This document shows, in pieces, positions 10,655-22,593 of a DNA stretch of 64,000 nucleotides. This DNA comes from Mytilus californianus. Taxonomy: Eukaryota > Mollusca > Bivalvia > Mytilida > Mytilidae. The position numbers and the translations under genes are program-made. The notes below the pieces were generated by a model. The model was not told the origin of the DNA and ran no database searches. It saw only the letters and a program-made list of their open reading frames with translations. Numbering within the stretch: the first letter of the stretch is position 1; each line of letters opens with the position of its first letter. Location: the NCBI RefSeq assembly GCF_021869535.1, contig NW_026262723.1:87050324-87114323 (forward strand), written 5' to 3'.

Positions 10655-12063
10655 TGTAGCGGATCGAGGGTTGGTAGCGTTCCTTTATTCTCTATTGCCT
10701 GGTATCTCGGCTACTGTGACTGCTATGCAACGGTCAATATATAATACTGGACTGCTGGTAAACAGGTGTCTAACTGTTCAATAAATATACAGCTCAACTG
10801 CTGCCGTCGTCTTGTTTTTATAGGTAATAATAGTAAAAGGGGGGGGGGGGGTAGGGGGAGGTAGCCTAACTAGCTGTATAAATGACGGTTTGGCGTTTCA
10901 ATAAATACAAAGTCGTATCTCGAACTAAATATGTGTAATTTAATATTAGTTTTCGGCTATCAACGGCAGAATGAAAAACTTTAATTCCTTTAAATCACAA
11001 GTCTATACTGACGAGATATTCAGCATTACATATTTATATTATTTATATAATCAACAAGTCTAACAAATAACTACTATAACGAGACTCTCTTATAGCTATA
11101 ACTTTATACAGGAACAAAATAAATAGTCAATAACAACTGGTTACTTCTCTGGTACCTGTCATAGTTAAAATAAAGGAGGGGAAAGGAGGGGGGGGGGGGG
11201 TAGCTCTGGTTCAGATATGGGCAAGTGGACTGGTAATAACCAAAATTACTTAATAAATAATCACAGCATATAATCCTTACAGATCCTTACACATTTCAGC
11301 AAAAATAGAAGATTAAAGTTAATACATTTCAGGAAAATTTATAGAAGAAATTAACAGTTTATAGTTAAAAATTATGGTTTCCGCGGTGTTCCGCAATTGG
11401 CGGTATCGATAATATGCAATGAACTTTCTTAGTTAGCTAGCGTAATCCTAATGAGACTTTGTAATAAATAGATCTAAATAAATATTAATAATAATTCTCG
11501 AAATCCTAAATTATTAGAACCTAACCTCAACGAAATAACAGGATAAATTCTCTATTTCTGTAAGTTTGTTTATAAGTTAACAATGGCTGCCCAGAAGGAA
11601 CAAGACTGATTATGAGAGAATGTCGCGCATGAATTTATAGTACACGCCACATTTTGGACACGATTTGGACACACTTTTGACGTTTCTAACGTCAAATGAC
11701 GTCATGACACAAACTGCACTTTTAACATACGGGGACTTTTATAAGAACCTTTGTAAACAAGCAATGGCGGCCTCCAAGGTTAAAACATGTCTGGGAGACT
11801 TATGATCGTCGATACCGGTATAACTACAACAAGGAACCAGAGAATCACGTTAGTTTTACTGCAAGTTAAATGTACAATTCGTTCAATTAAATAGTAGATT
11901 CTACACTTGTATAAAATATATGCTCTTAAGATTTGTCACCATTTTCCGTATCATTTACCTTTCAATCTATAGTAATATTTACAATTCATTATACAATATA
12001 AAGAACGTGACCCACGCAAGAAATGATTAAAAATGAATAATCAAGAATAACGAAACCGTAACA
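10655..12063 (-). repeat. Right (5') LTR of the gypsy element
   Basis: The LTR is 1409 bp, with plus-strand ends TGTAGCGG and CCGTAACA, that is TG...CA. The inner end abuts the tRNA-Leu primer binding site. It holds two G homopolymers (about 10841-10853 and 11191-11202). The outer 860 bp are closely matched by the left LTR; the inner 293 bp have no counterpart at the left end. Confidence 0.8.
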
Positions 12064-12118
12064 ATATAGAAAAGGAGATTTGTATTAGACAACTTGTGCT
12101 GAAGGATAACACTCTCAT

Positions 12119-12815
12119 AGCTGGTTTATATATGTGATTGATATACTCTCATTGTATGAATTTGAATCTATATTTGACATTTTAAATTCGATTCCAAATA
12201 GAGAAAGCTGGAAAAATTATGTGAAAAACAGAATAGAAACATTTTGAAGACAGAAGATAATGAATATGGCAGAAGGAAAGTCTACTTTTCGTTTTTTGGA
12301 TCCCATGTCAATGAATTGTGGAACTGTTCATAATGTTTGGGCCAATACAGAACTTGATTCTATTTCTATTATGAAAGCTAATGTTAAAGCTAGATTACTT
12401 ACAGGAGTATATACACTGCAATCAAATCGTAGTAGATTTAACAAGTATGAAGTAAGTGCGATATGTCCGTTGTGTATGGATGACATTGAAGATACTGAAC
12501 ATTTCCTGCTACAGTGTAGCAGTACAGATACTGTGAGGAGTCCGTTTATTACAAAGCTGAGAACTCTGCTTTATGACATTGATCATGAAATAGGAAACCT
12601 AGTCTTCTCAAACAAGTCAATGCTATTGAGAGTGATCTTGGATGTGTCTAGTCCACAAGTTCCAATATTAATACAGACTTTCTTATTAATGGAGAAAATT
12701 GAGGCCATATCAAGAGGAATGGTATAGCCTTACACCATAAAAGATGCTCTATACTGGAATTAGTTGGCAGCTAGGATGGCAATGTCACTTAAAATCATTT
12801 AATAGCAAAAACATG
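12119..12815 (+). pseudogene. LINE ORF2 C-terminal remnant with terminal zinc knuckle
   Basis: The plus frame 12260-12727 (155 codons) reads MKANVKARLLTGVYTLQSNR, then CPLCMDDIEDTEHFLLQC. The C-x2-C...H-x4-C block after a K-R-LTG-Y-LQ segment is the usual end of non-LTR retrotransposon ORF2 proteins. Upstream, 12119-12250, related residues (NSIPNRESWKNYVKNRIE) lie in another frame, so the remnant has a frameshift. It is 5'-truncated, as is normal for LINE copies. It abuts the PLE 3' UTR at about 12815, without a poly-A tail. Its clade cannot be assigned from this piece. Confidence 0.7.
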
Positions 12816-13164
12816 TTTATGAGATCTCAACCCTCCGCCTATACCTCTAGCCAATGTAGAAAAGTAAACGCATAACAATACGCACATTAAAATTCAGTTC
12901 AAGAGAAGTCCGAGTCTGGTGTCAGAAGATGTAACCAAAGAAAATAAACAAAATGACAATAATACATAAATAACAACAGACTACTAGCAGTTAACTGACA
13001 TGCCAGCTCCAGACTTCAATTAAACTGATTGAAAGATTATGTCTTCATCATATGAATATCAGGCACAATCCTTCCCGTTAGGGGTTTAGTATCATACCAT
13101 CATAACATATATGAGAAGAACATAACCCGTGTCATGCCAACAACTGGTTTTTAAATAAATGTGT
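12810..13164 (-). other. 3' UTR of the PLE
   Basis: This non-coding stretch is shared with 18290-18660 (same strand) and 26462-26830 (opposite strand). It contains the SECIS candidate and a pyrimidine-poor end (GTAGAGGTATAGG...GAGGGTTGAGATCTC). In the other copies the UTR goes on for a further 260 bp to a short module; here it stops where the LINE remnant begins. Confidence 0.7.
13051..13104 (-). promoter_or_regulatory. Candidate SECIS element in the PLE 3' UTR
   Basis: Sixty bases after the stop, the minus strand can fold as a eukaryotic SECIS. A lower helix pairs TATGA (13104-13100) with TCATA (13055-13051). A core pairs ATGA (13095-13092) with TGAT (13061-13058). Twelve bases after ATGA an unpaired AA (13079-13078) stands in an apical loop CTAAC between CCC and GGG. 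Spacing from ATGA to AA is in the normal range of 10-13. The copy at 26521-26574 keeps ATGA, AA and TGAT; the copy at 18525-18578 has ATAA. The fold was judged by eye, and the upper helix contains mismatches. Confidence 0.55.
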
Positions 13165-16100
13165 TTAGTGCCGATGCAAACACCCTATAAGTGAATCAAT
13201 ATTAACGCCAAAATATGCAATCTTTAATGACCTGACAACAGTATCGTAACTATATCCCTTTTTAATAAGTCTATTTAAAGGTTTTGTTAGTTTCAGAGGT
13301 GAATACTGACTTTTTTGTGCTTTATAAAGAATATTTCCATAAAAAATTGGATGTGAAATACCTGAACGTATAAGAAGTCTGCATGTTGAGCTATATTTAC
13401 GAATGATGTCCTTATACCGATGATAAAATTTAGTAAATGTTTTGACTAGTTTGTGATATCGAAACCCCTGGTGTAATAATTTTTCAGTAATACATAAATT
13501 TCTCTCGTTAAAATCTAAAACATTGTTACATACACGAGCGAATCGTACAAGTTGAGATATATAAACACCGTAAGATGGTGACAAGGGAACGTCACCATCT
13601 AAAAATGGATAATTAACGATAGGAAATGAAAAATCATCTCTTTTATCATATATTTTAGTATTAAGCTTTCCGTTAATGATATAGATATCAAGATCGAGGA
13701 AAGGGCAGTGGTCATTGTTAGTATTAGCTTTATTTAAAGTAAGTTCAACAGGATAAATTTCTTTAGTATACATACTGAAGTCGTCATTATTGAGAGCCAA
13801 AATATCATCCAAATATCTAAAAGTATTATTAAATTTGTGTATCAGATGTTGTTTCGATGGGTCTTTACTGATTTTTGTCATAAATTGTAACTCATAGCAA
13901 TACAAAAAAAGGTCCGCAATAAGTGGTGCACAGTTAGTCCCCATTGGAATTCCGATAACCTGACGATATACGGAATCTCCAAAGCGAACAAAAATGTTAT
14001 CTAGTAAAAATTCAAGGGCATATATAGTATCAAAGCATGTCCAATTGACATAGTTTTTTTGTTTATTGCTACTAAAAAATGACCTAAAAGAGTTTGAACA
14101 TATATATTCACATTCTGACTTTTTAAATGCCCATTTAATTAGGTGTGTGAATTTTTTCTTAATGAGAATGTGAGGCAATGTGGTATATAGGGTAGAAAAA
14201 TCAAAACTTTGAACAGATTCAAAATCACCAATATATGCATGCAATTTATCAAGTACTTCCAACGAGTTCTTGACACTCCAAAAGTAATTAATTCCACTAT
14301 TTTCGAAGGCATTATTTGAACAATTTATTATCAGGCTTTTGATTGTACCAAGTGTACTGGTAAGAAGAATAGACAATTTAGTAGTGGAACAATGGCTTGA
14401 AGACGAAATGAATCTATATTTGTAAGGTGTTTTGTGTAGCTTCGGAAGCCAATACATAGTTGGGACTTTCATTGTATTTGGTTCTGCTTGTAAAGCGGTA
14501 GCTAAAAGTTTATGTTTGTTACAGATGTCGTTTTCTGAAAATGGAGTCAGTTGGAATGTTGGTGAATTGGTGATTTCTTTTTTCAGAACCTCAATGTAAA
14601 ATTTACGTCAAACAATAATAATATTATTAGCAGCTTTATCGGCCGGGACAAAAACAAATTCCTTGGCTAGTTCTTTTAGTTTATGTTTGATACGAGAAAT
14701 AGGTTTATTGTGGTTATTGTTAAGAGTAAAATGTTCTTTAAAATGTTGAATACGTATATCAACTATGTTCATTACTGATTTAAAAAAAGAGTCCAAAGAT
14801 TTTTTGTCAGCTTTTTCCCGTTTTATCCATTTCAAACAGTAAGTATGGAGTGAGTCGTGGATGATATTACGACACTCATTCCAATTAATAATTGACGGGG
14901 GACGATATTTAGGTCCTTTACTGAGGAATGATTTTAACTCTCGGTCTTGAACGATGTTAAGATCTCCTGTTATAACATGGGAAATGGGTCCATAAATGTA
15001 TTCGGAATTACTGCAATTACATGAAGTAGGTGTATTTTCACTGATATTAACATCTTTACACAATTGGCTATAATTAAACACAAATTTCCGGGTAGATTTC
15101 TTGTAAATATAACAAATAAGAGGGAGCTCAGTATTATCAAAATATCCCGGAATTTGTTCTTTAACAGAATGGTCGTTAAAAATACCGGCAATATTTACAA
15201 AATCAAAACCTTTATTGACATACTTTATTTTAATAAACTGTTTTTTATGATCTTCAGGGAGATCAATTTTGGGAAACAGTTTAGAATAACAATATGCCAT
15301 TATAATTTGAACGATTTCATACTTAGGACTGCTATATGAAATTGTGTTGCAATCCTCTAAAATTTTATTTAACTTATTAACCGGTAATGAACAGAGCTTT
15401 GTTAACAGATAATGTCTGCCGTTGCTTTTTGAAATAGAAATTAGGTCCGAAATATTGGTATGATTGGTCCGAAATTTTCTTTGATTGCGATTTTTTCTAC
15501 GACCATGAGAACGGTTTTTACGAACAGTTTTAGAAACTATATCCAAAATGTTAACAGAATCGGTTCTTGATATATTACCAATTCCCATGATATTATCATT
15601 AAGACCGAGAGGGTAGACTGTCTGTAATTTTTTAATCCAATTTAATTCAATTATTTTCCGCGATCGTACAAACTTTGAATGAGATTCACCAGGCTGCTTA
15701 TTTACTACTTCTAAAGGTTGAACTGCTAAATATTTAATAGGATGATTGTGCTTCTTAAGGTGTTGATAAATGATACTTTTGAATTTATTGGTTCTTTTAA
15801 AACGATACAGATGTTCTTGAGTGCGTTTAGATAAATATCGTCCAGTTTCACCTACGTACTGAATACCGCATCCCGGTTTGTTTCATGTGAGTAAATAAAT
15901 TATACTGTTTGTTTTTCAAGTTATATCAGTTTCAAAATTTAAAGAAAATGTGCGACCATTAAACGTGGACCTTACCGTATTGTTGGTGGAAAGACGGGGA
16001 CATGTAAGTCATTTTTTGGCATGACACTTATCGATAGAAGGGTAACCACGATTTTTATTGTTAAAAATGTTAGCGATGGTAGTATTTTTAGATAAGCGAT

Positions 16101-16173
16101 TTTGAAGATTGGGACGTGTAGATACCCTTTGAACGAGTTTAGTATTTAATATTTTTCCATTTCTAAGCTTCAT
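13165..16173 (-). CDS. Penelope-like GIY-YIG nuclease / reverse transcriptase, putative multi-selenocysteine protein
   Basis: One frame of 1002 codons runs from ATG at 16173 (MKLRNGK) to TAA at 13165-13167. It contains four in-frame TGA codons (16009-16011, 15916-15918, 15883-15885, 14608-14610; residues 55, 86, 97, 522) and no TAA, TAG or frameshift. The N-terminus is a GIY-YIG nuclease: IIYLLT (91-96), CGIQYVGETG (102-111), then R and H in RYLSKRTQEH (112-121). A CNC (385-387) stands before HVITGDLNIV; this is the CxC linker of Naiad elements. The RT has FDFSTLYT (catalytic Asp 658), GIPMGTNCAP (741-750) and YLDD (787-790). UGAs 55, 86 and 97 lie in the cysteine-rich nuclease region, as in C-x4-U-x2-C (50-58) and U-x4-C (97-102). 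Naiads of clams and spiders are reported to encode several selenocysteines, and a SECIS-like fold sits at 13051-13104. Alternative: four nonsense mutations, less likely given that every stop is UGA. The nuclease nicks the target and the RT copies the RNA there. Confidence 0.8.
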
Positions 16174-16546
16174 ATTTGTTTTTTGTTTGTGAATTATATT
16201 AGAAAGGAGCAAAGACTGGCGTCCAGAATATGAACCAGCATACAATGAATTAAATTATGTAAAAATGATAAATCTGTTCGGCTAAAGATGTCAAACGCTA
16301 TCCGTATTAATTACCCGAAAAAGAAAGGGTATATCAGGGTAGCGACTGACGTCTGACTAAATAGTAGAATGGGGCTGAATATTGAAATACTACTTTTTGA
16401 TAAATATTCCTAAAGTAATGAACTAGAGAAGTTCTCGCTCGGACACACACTCCATAATCTAGTATATTATAAGAGCATAAACCTGAAGCACGGGGAGGCA
16501 CTCTACTGTCTCCACACGGCACTAAAGACAAACTCTGTAAAAAATA

Positions 16547-16634
16547 AAATTGAGAATGGAAATGGGGAATGTGTCAAAGAGACAACAACCCGACCACAGA
16601 ACAGACAACAGCAGAAGGCCACCAACAGGTCTTA
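16547..16634 (-). repeat. PLE-linked short module (pseudo-LTR-like), truncated
   Basis: The module contains ATGGGGAATGTGTCAAAGAG then ACAACAACCCGACC on the plus strand. The same sequence ends the 3' UTR of the copies at 18001 and 27094. Its position upstream of the ORF here fits the pseudo-LTR or tandem arrangements known for PLEs. It breaks off after CCAACAGGTCTTA. Confidence 0.65.
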
Positions 16635-16639
16635 AGTTG

Positions 16640-17190
16640 TTATATTGAGTGAGATAGGTATACCTGAATAAAACGCGATGCATTTATATATTTTTATTAA
16701 GGTATAAGGAAAATACTACATAGCTAATAGAAATATATGTCCCAATATTAAGTGATTAAGTAACTATTGTGATAAGCTCAACTGATTTTCTCCCTAATTC
16801 ATTTTTTTGTGTCTCTTTATTGAAGTAGGAGTTTTAAGGCTACTGGTGCAGTGTTAGGCGACTTAAGAGAAGTACCAATAAAGATGTGCATATTGGTTTA
16901 ATTTAGAATGAACAATAGGAAGTAGAAAGTTATATGTTGAGTAACCAATTGTCACAATAACATTGATATCTTGGTGGCACATGAAGTGTTTTTAGATTTT
17001 AGTATATGCCACAGTGCATAAACTTCTACAGTAGACATAGATTAGTGCATCATTGACGTAATAACATGTGTGCCTTAAATGGAGTACAAATGTATAAAGT
17101 ATGGTGATGGAACAGTTCCCTGCACGTGTATAATAGTGAATTAGACATTAAATTACTTTAAAGCTACTTGTGCCTCAAGTTTTTTAATTG
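16640..17190. other. No recognised feature
   Basis: AT-rich DNA with no convincing open frame, tandem structure or family resemblance. Confidence 0.5.
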
Positions 17191-17194
17191 AGCA

Positions 17195-17445
17195 CCCAGC
17201 TAGGATAGCATCCTTAACTCGTATTGGATGAGACCAACTGCCGTTGCGTTTTAACTTGGTGGTGGGTACGCCAGGCAGTTAAACTGGTTTGTGCACCGAT
17301 TATATTCACTGTAAATTATTCCTGCACATGCACACAGTTGCTTACAGTAACCGTTGCTAATCCGTGCCCCACTACTAAAGTAGTGGTACTCCAGATAGTA
17401 GAGGAAAGAATAAAGAAGAAGAAGATGATTCTAAAAAACGAATGT
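17195..17445 (+). repeat. Possible retroelement 3' end with GAA-rich tail
   Basis: About 220 bp stands out by higher GC and ends in AATAAAGAAGAAGAAGATG, like the microsatellite tail of some LINEs and SINEs. A 74-codon frame (17224-17448) is open, but it is cysteine-rich without a known pattern. I do not recognise the family. Confidence 0.3.
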
Positions 17446-17713
17446 TAAATATACTGTCTATTTGGGTTGATACAGATATATATACGATGTTACATTTTTG
17501 TCCAGTTTCCCATGTTGAATAATTAAAATGAAAAGGTACTTACCTTACAGCTTCATTACCCTGCGATGCTGAAATATATAAATGATATAAACAAGATAAG
17601 CAAGCGTCTTTGTCTTTATCTGTTTATTCGGATACTTGCGGATATCTTCTCAAAGTACAACGAGAATATTAGAAAAGAACCCGGATAGAAGCAAGAAGAT
17701 GGCTTGCTATAAC

Positions 17714-17850
17714 CAAACAACCCGGATGTTGAACTAGTTACTATGGTTTCGAACCAAAGAACCCGGATAGAACCAAGGTTCAGAACCAAAATACCCAGAT
17801 GGCACCAAGGTTTTGAACCAGAGTGCCCGGATAGAACCTAATTGCATTTG
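17714..17850 (+). repeat. 32-bp tandem repeat, about four units
   Basis: Units of the form AACCAAAGAACCCGGATAGA plus 12 more bases recur with period 32 and moderate divergence. A separate duplication with period 50 (CTTCAACGTATTTT) lies at about 17871-17975. Confidence 0.65.
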
Positions 17851-18000
17851 GAAATCTCATGACTGTTTATACCTTCAACGTATTTTCCAAATCATTAATT
17901 TATTTAGTATATTTATATATAACTTCAACGTATTTTTTAATCATTTATTTATTTAGTATATTTATATAAAATATATAATTTATAATTTTTGGAGATAATA

Positions 18001-18990
18001 AAATTGAGAATGGAAATGGGGAATATGTCAAAGAGACAACAACCCGACCAAAGAGCAGACAACAGCCGAAGGCCACCAATGGGTCTTCAACGCAGCGAGA
18101 AAATCCCGCACCCGGAGGTGGTCCTAAGCTGTCCCCTATACAAAATTGTGTACTAGTTCAGTGAAAATGGACGTCACACTAAACTCAATACATATAAATG
18201 AACTAAAATTAAAAATCATACAAGACTAAAAAAGGCCAGAGGCTCCTGACTTGGGACAGGCGCAAAAATGCGGCGGGGTTAAACATGTTTTGTGAGATCT
18301 CAACCCTCCCCCTATACCTCTAGCCAATGTAGAATAAACAAACACACAGCAATACGCACAGTAAATCTCAGTTTAAAAGAAGTCCGAGTCCGATGTCAGA
18401 ATAGGTAACAAAAGAAACCAAGTAAAATGACAATGATACATAAATAAACAAAGGACTACTAGCAGTTACTGACATGCCAGCTCCAGACCTCAATTAAACT
18501 GATTGAAAGATTATGTCTTCATCATATGAAAATCAAGTACAATCCCTCCCGTTAGGGGTTTAGTATTATACCATCATAAAATATATGAGAAGAACATAAC
18601 CCGTATCATGCCAACAACTGGTTTAAGAATAAATGTGTTTATTTCCGATGCAAAGACCCTATGAGTGAACCAATATTAATACCAAAATATGCAATCCTTA
18701 ATGACTTGACAACAGTATCGTAACTATATCCTTTCCGAATAAGTCTGTTTAAAGATTTGGTTAGCTTTTGAGGTGAATGCCGTCATTTTGGTGCTTTGTT
18801 AAGAATATTACCATAAAATATTGGATGTGAAATACCTGAACGTATAAGATGTCTGCATGTTGATTTATATTTACGAATGATGTCCTTGTACCGATGATAA
18901 CATTTAGTAAATGTTTTGACTAGTTTGTGATATATCGAAAACCCTGATGTAATAATTTTTCAGTAATACAGAGATTTCCTTCGTTGAGAT
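18001..18990 (-). pseudogene. PLE fragment, RT C-terminus plus full 3' UTR
   Basis: This is the same family as the PLE at 12810-16634. The minus strand carries a damaged C-terminal coding part (about 18650-18990, homologous to the last 120 residues, with indels) and the complete 3' UTR down to the short module at 18001-18143. In the UTR it is closer to the plus-strand copy at 26462-27094 than to the long element. The SECIS-like core is mutated (ATAA for ATGA at 18525-18578). It is truncated at 18990 exactly where a TAGTTGGGAAAATAATC terminus begins, so it may have been cut by the DNA element to its right. Confidence 0.75.
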
Positions 18991-19231
18991 TAGTTGGGAA
19001 AATAATCATATTTTGACGGCAAAGTTCTCCACCGGACATAGCTCAAATGAAAGGTAATAAATTAGAGCAGGGCCCAATGAAATAATTTTTTGGGGGTTAG
19101 AACCTTCTGGGAATTGTAGGGGTTCAAAGTTGATGTTCAAAGTGTACGTATTTTTTTTTTAAATCAAAAGTCTTTTTTTCCTGTCGATACATTTCTTTTA
19201 AGTAAGGATCACGCGGCATGCCGTATAATTA

Positions 19232-19979
19232 TGGAACGCCGACACTGTCTTATTATGACATTTCTCATTATATGATGTTCATTTGCCATTATATGATGTC
19301 ATTTTACCCTTATATGATGTGCAAATGACATTATATGATGTGCACTTATCCTTATATGATGTACACTTGTCATTATGTGATGTGAACTTGTCCTTATATG
19401 ATGTACACTTGTCAATATATGATGTGAAGTTGTCCTTATATGCTGTCCAAACACATTTATATGAGGTGCAAACATCTTTATATCATGTCCACAATTCATT
19501 AAATGATGTGCTTTTTCCATTATGTTATGTGATTGAGTCCTTATATTATGTGATGCTTTCCTTATACGATGTAGAAACGGCATTATGTGATGTGCAATCA
19601 CCTTTATACGATATGCAATCACCTTTATATGATGACAATTTGACATTATCTGATGTGCAAATTATATTATATGATGTGCAAATTATATTATATGATGTGC
19701 AAATTATCTTATATGATGTGCAAATGGTCTTCTATGATGTGCAAATTATCTTATATCATGTACAGATGTCTTTATATTATGTGCAAACTTCTTTATATGA
19801 TGTGAACTTATCCTTATGTTATGTGCTAACATCGTTATATGGTGTTGTTCGGTTTACATCTTTATATGATGTCAGAACATCATTATCATGATGTGCATTC
19901 ATCGTCCTGATGGTCAATGAACATGATTACGATTAAAGCGATTACTCACTACGTCAGAACTGATTCCGATCTGCTTCTG
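19232..19979 (+). repeat. Left inverted arm: 21-bp minisatellite
   Basis: From 19252 to about 19890 a unit with core TTATATGATGTGCAAAT repeats about 30 times at a period of 21. Because 21 is a multiple of three and the unit lacks stops, the array shows open frames on both strands (202 codons plus, 115 minus, heptads such as LYDVHLS). These are by-products of the repeat. A 90-bp unique tail follows (19890-19979). Confidence 0.9.
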
Positions 19980-22590
19980 CGAAGTAACAATTAATCAGCT
20001 GGCTAAAATTTTTAGCTGTCGTTTGGAAAATGGTTGAGATTTAAAAAGAGATAGACCTTGGCATATTAGTACCTCGTTTTAAGATGTAAGATATTGTTGG
20101 AAAAATGTCAAAATATATGACGTTTTGTTTTAATCGATTGGTCTAAAATAATAAACATAAGGAGTCTGCAATAATGAACATACGTTTAAAATTATTAAAT
20201 TTAAGAAATAATTCTTTTATTTCATGCTCTATGCTCATTTTAACAAGGGAGGGCATTATATTTGTCAATTTCTGTACACCATAAAAAAAAATAATCTATA
20301 AGAAGTTAATACACGAATTCCTAGTATGTACATTAATGTAAATTTTGTCTTGCTGATTATTTTAGCTGTTCGAGTTTCTCTTTATATATTCTCAAGATAG
20401 ACACAAAAGAATGGGAAAAAATCGGACTTTGATAGGGTAATGGCTTATATAAGGGACCATTCATTTGTAACCCCAAAAAGAGGGATAGGAAGAAATAAAA
20501 GGGGCCTTTAATTTCATCATTTTTTTAATGGAAATGTGCATTCAATTTTATATAGTTATAGATTTGCGGTATAATGTTATGGCGATGTCTTCAAAATTCG
20601 TAAGCATCAATTTTTACGCCTGGTTCCGCTCGCCTCAATTGTTAAAACCTGAATCCTTAGTTTCAACAATTTTACTAGCAGAAAATGTTTCATCTGAAGC
20701 TAATATCGAATGAAGGTGTGGTAAATATTAATGAGACCATAACCGGCAAATCTGAATTAAGTTCGTGAAGTCGCAAACAACTTCCACATTTGAAGTTCTA
20801 GATTCACTACTGACACAATATTTTAAACTTATAATGCATTTAGAAACTTAATACAATTTTTTTGTTATTACGAACAAAGGTATTGAAAATGTGTGTATGT
20901 GCGTTTGTGTGTAATTGTCCGGTGGTGGCTATTTTTTTTTTTGGAATAGGGGGGTGTGGGTGGGGGGTGGGGTTGAAATTTGTAGGTCTTTGGAAAAGGG
21001 GGTATTTATTGACTGTTTTTCCTTCTTCAAGGTGTAGACTTGAGAAAAAAATAAGAGAAATTCCACTGTTTCCTCACACGTCCCCACCCCCAATGAAAGA
21101 AAATATTACCATAATTATTACTTATTTATTTATTTTAACATTCCGATGTATTGTTACCAAAGAGATTTCTACTTACGTAGCTTTCGTTTTTGACTGGTAA
21201 CCGATTTATAAGTACGGACATTATAGAGTGCAAAATAACATTCCTTATCGCTTGTTATAAGTTTATTTCTTCAATGAATACTCATAAAAAAATTATTATT
21301 TTAGATCACATATTAATAATATATAATTTGTACCACTACAATATAATAGTTATTACGGTGAGGTTGAATTCCCGAACATTTAATCATCCACGCACGAACT
21401 TGTCTCAGAAAAAAAATATATCTCTGTACATTAACGTTACTTTCAGGTACAGATATGATTTTTTTTCTGGGACAAGTGCTTGTGACCATCCACAAGAATT
21501 TGCGGTCATTCGATGATCAGTACTTCACTACTTTGATTATATTTGTTCTTGTCTATACCAGTTTTCAAGAAAAGGTTTCTCTATAGATAAGTTATCAAGA
21601 TAATAGCCAATAAAACAACAAAACTCTGAAGAGCCAAAATTGCCCAAAAAGGACCTTTACTATAGAGTTTACTCAGACACATTGCACTATTTGTTTTTTT
21701 AATCTATTATAGTTTCCAGGATAAACGCAAAATATTAAAAGCCGCTGCCGTAAATCTTCACTTTGAAAAATTCAAAATACAACTCTCTATCTGTAAGAGA
21801 ACAACAGGTCTCAGTAAACAATAAATAAATGCAGTGTTTAAGTTCATTTAGACATCAATCTGATTAGATTACAGGTATTGTGTGTTCAAGCTTTGCTTAC
21901 GCCGATCTGAAAACGCTCAATTCAAGACCATTGGGATTCTCTGGTTTTGTCGGATTGATCCACACCTTCAAAAATATGAAGGCTGAAATTTTATTGGCTG
22001 ATGTAATATTAACCAGGACAGAAAGTAAAACGAAGTGTTGTCAGATCCTTGTAACCAAACCTTAGACAGATGATCTGTACATTATATATTAATCATTTGT
22101 TAGACACCGGCTGTAGTGTGGGTAGGAGCACGTGTATTTCCTTGATGGACTTTAATAAAAAAGAACATGGTTATTTTTTTTTTAATTTCATTATTGTTTT
22201 ATTTTTCCCTGATTTAAAATGAAAACAAACTATTTAGCTCCCATTCTGAAAATATAAAATCTCTTTCAAGAAATTTGGAATCAAACATTTTCCAAAATGT
22301 TGCCCCCCCCCCCCCCCCTCACCAAAAACTGAGCGCCTTCCCACAAAACCTTTTATATTGCGGGTTACTGCATGTGGTGGTGCTTTCTTGGTACATCAGG
22401 AAAATAGCTGTAACATATTCTTGTACGAATATGCATATCAATTTGCCGCTGCACATCAAGCATCCATCCATAACCATCTATATTGAAGTTGTGAAATATA
22501 TGCACGAAAACATAATAAAAAGCTGAAAGCAAATGAAAAACACCGAGTTGAAGTTCATTCCATATCTCCTTTAAAGCATTTCGGATGAAA
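19980..22590. other. Interior of the foldback-like element, no recognised gene
   Basis: AT-rich. The frames of up to 112 codons have no recognisable motifs. A C homopolymer lies at about 22302-22317. Confidence 0.5.
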
Positions 22591-22593
22591 GAG

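Larger units (their letters stand above)
2312..12063 (-). mobile_element. Ty3/gypsy LTR retrotransposon, decayed, 3' LTR truncated
   Basis: Two direct repeats (2312-3471 and 10946-12063) flank gag, protease, RT/RNase H, integrase and a third ORF, all on the minus strand. A primer binding site lies at 10635-10651 and a purine-rich tract at 3472-3487. The 5' LTR (right side) runs 10655-12063, starting TGTAGCGG on the plus strand and ending CCGTAACA. The left LTR matches only to about 2312. Beyond that lies DNA leading into the DIRS ORF1, so the end of the 3' LTR is missing or lies beyond the DIRS element. Coding parts carry several frameshifts and stops, so this copy is not autonomous. The polyprotein order gag-PR-RT-RH-INT places it in Ty3/gypsy. 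Confidence 0.85.
12810..16634 (-). mobile_element. Naiad-type Penelope-like element with permuted domains
   Basis: This minus-strand retroelement comprises a pseudo-LTR-like module (16547-16634), a 5' UTR (about 16174-16546), one long ORF (16173-13165) and a 3' UTR (13164-12810). The nuclease comes before the RT. That is the reverse of classical Penelope and is the defining trait of the Naiad/Chlamys group described by Craig, Yushenova, Rodriguez and Arkhipova (2021). Three other fragments related to its 3' part occur in the window: 18001-18990, 26000-27094 and the more distant 49945-51075. Confidence 0.85.

Noticed and set aside
14608..16011. The four UGA codons as simple nonsense decay
   Set aside because: Over 1002 codons there is no UAA, UAG or frameshift, three of the UGAs sit in the cysteine-rich nuclease region, and a SECIS-like fold follows. 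Decay remains possible but is the weaker reading.
19283..19891. Open frame of 202 codons with LYDVHLS-type heptads, and similar frames of 213 and 188 codons at 24407-25122
   Set aside because: They arise from a 21-bp minisatellite without stops; several frames are open at once on both strands, so coding is not supported.
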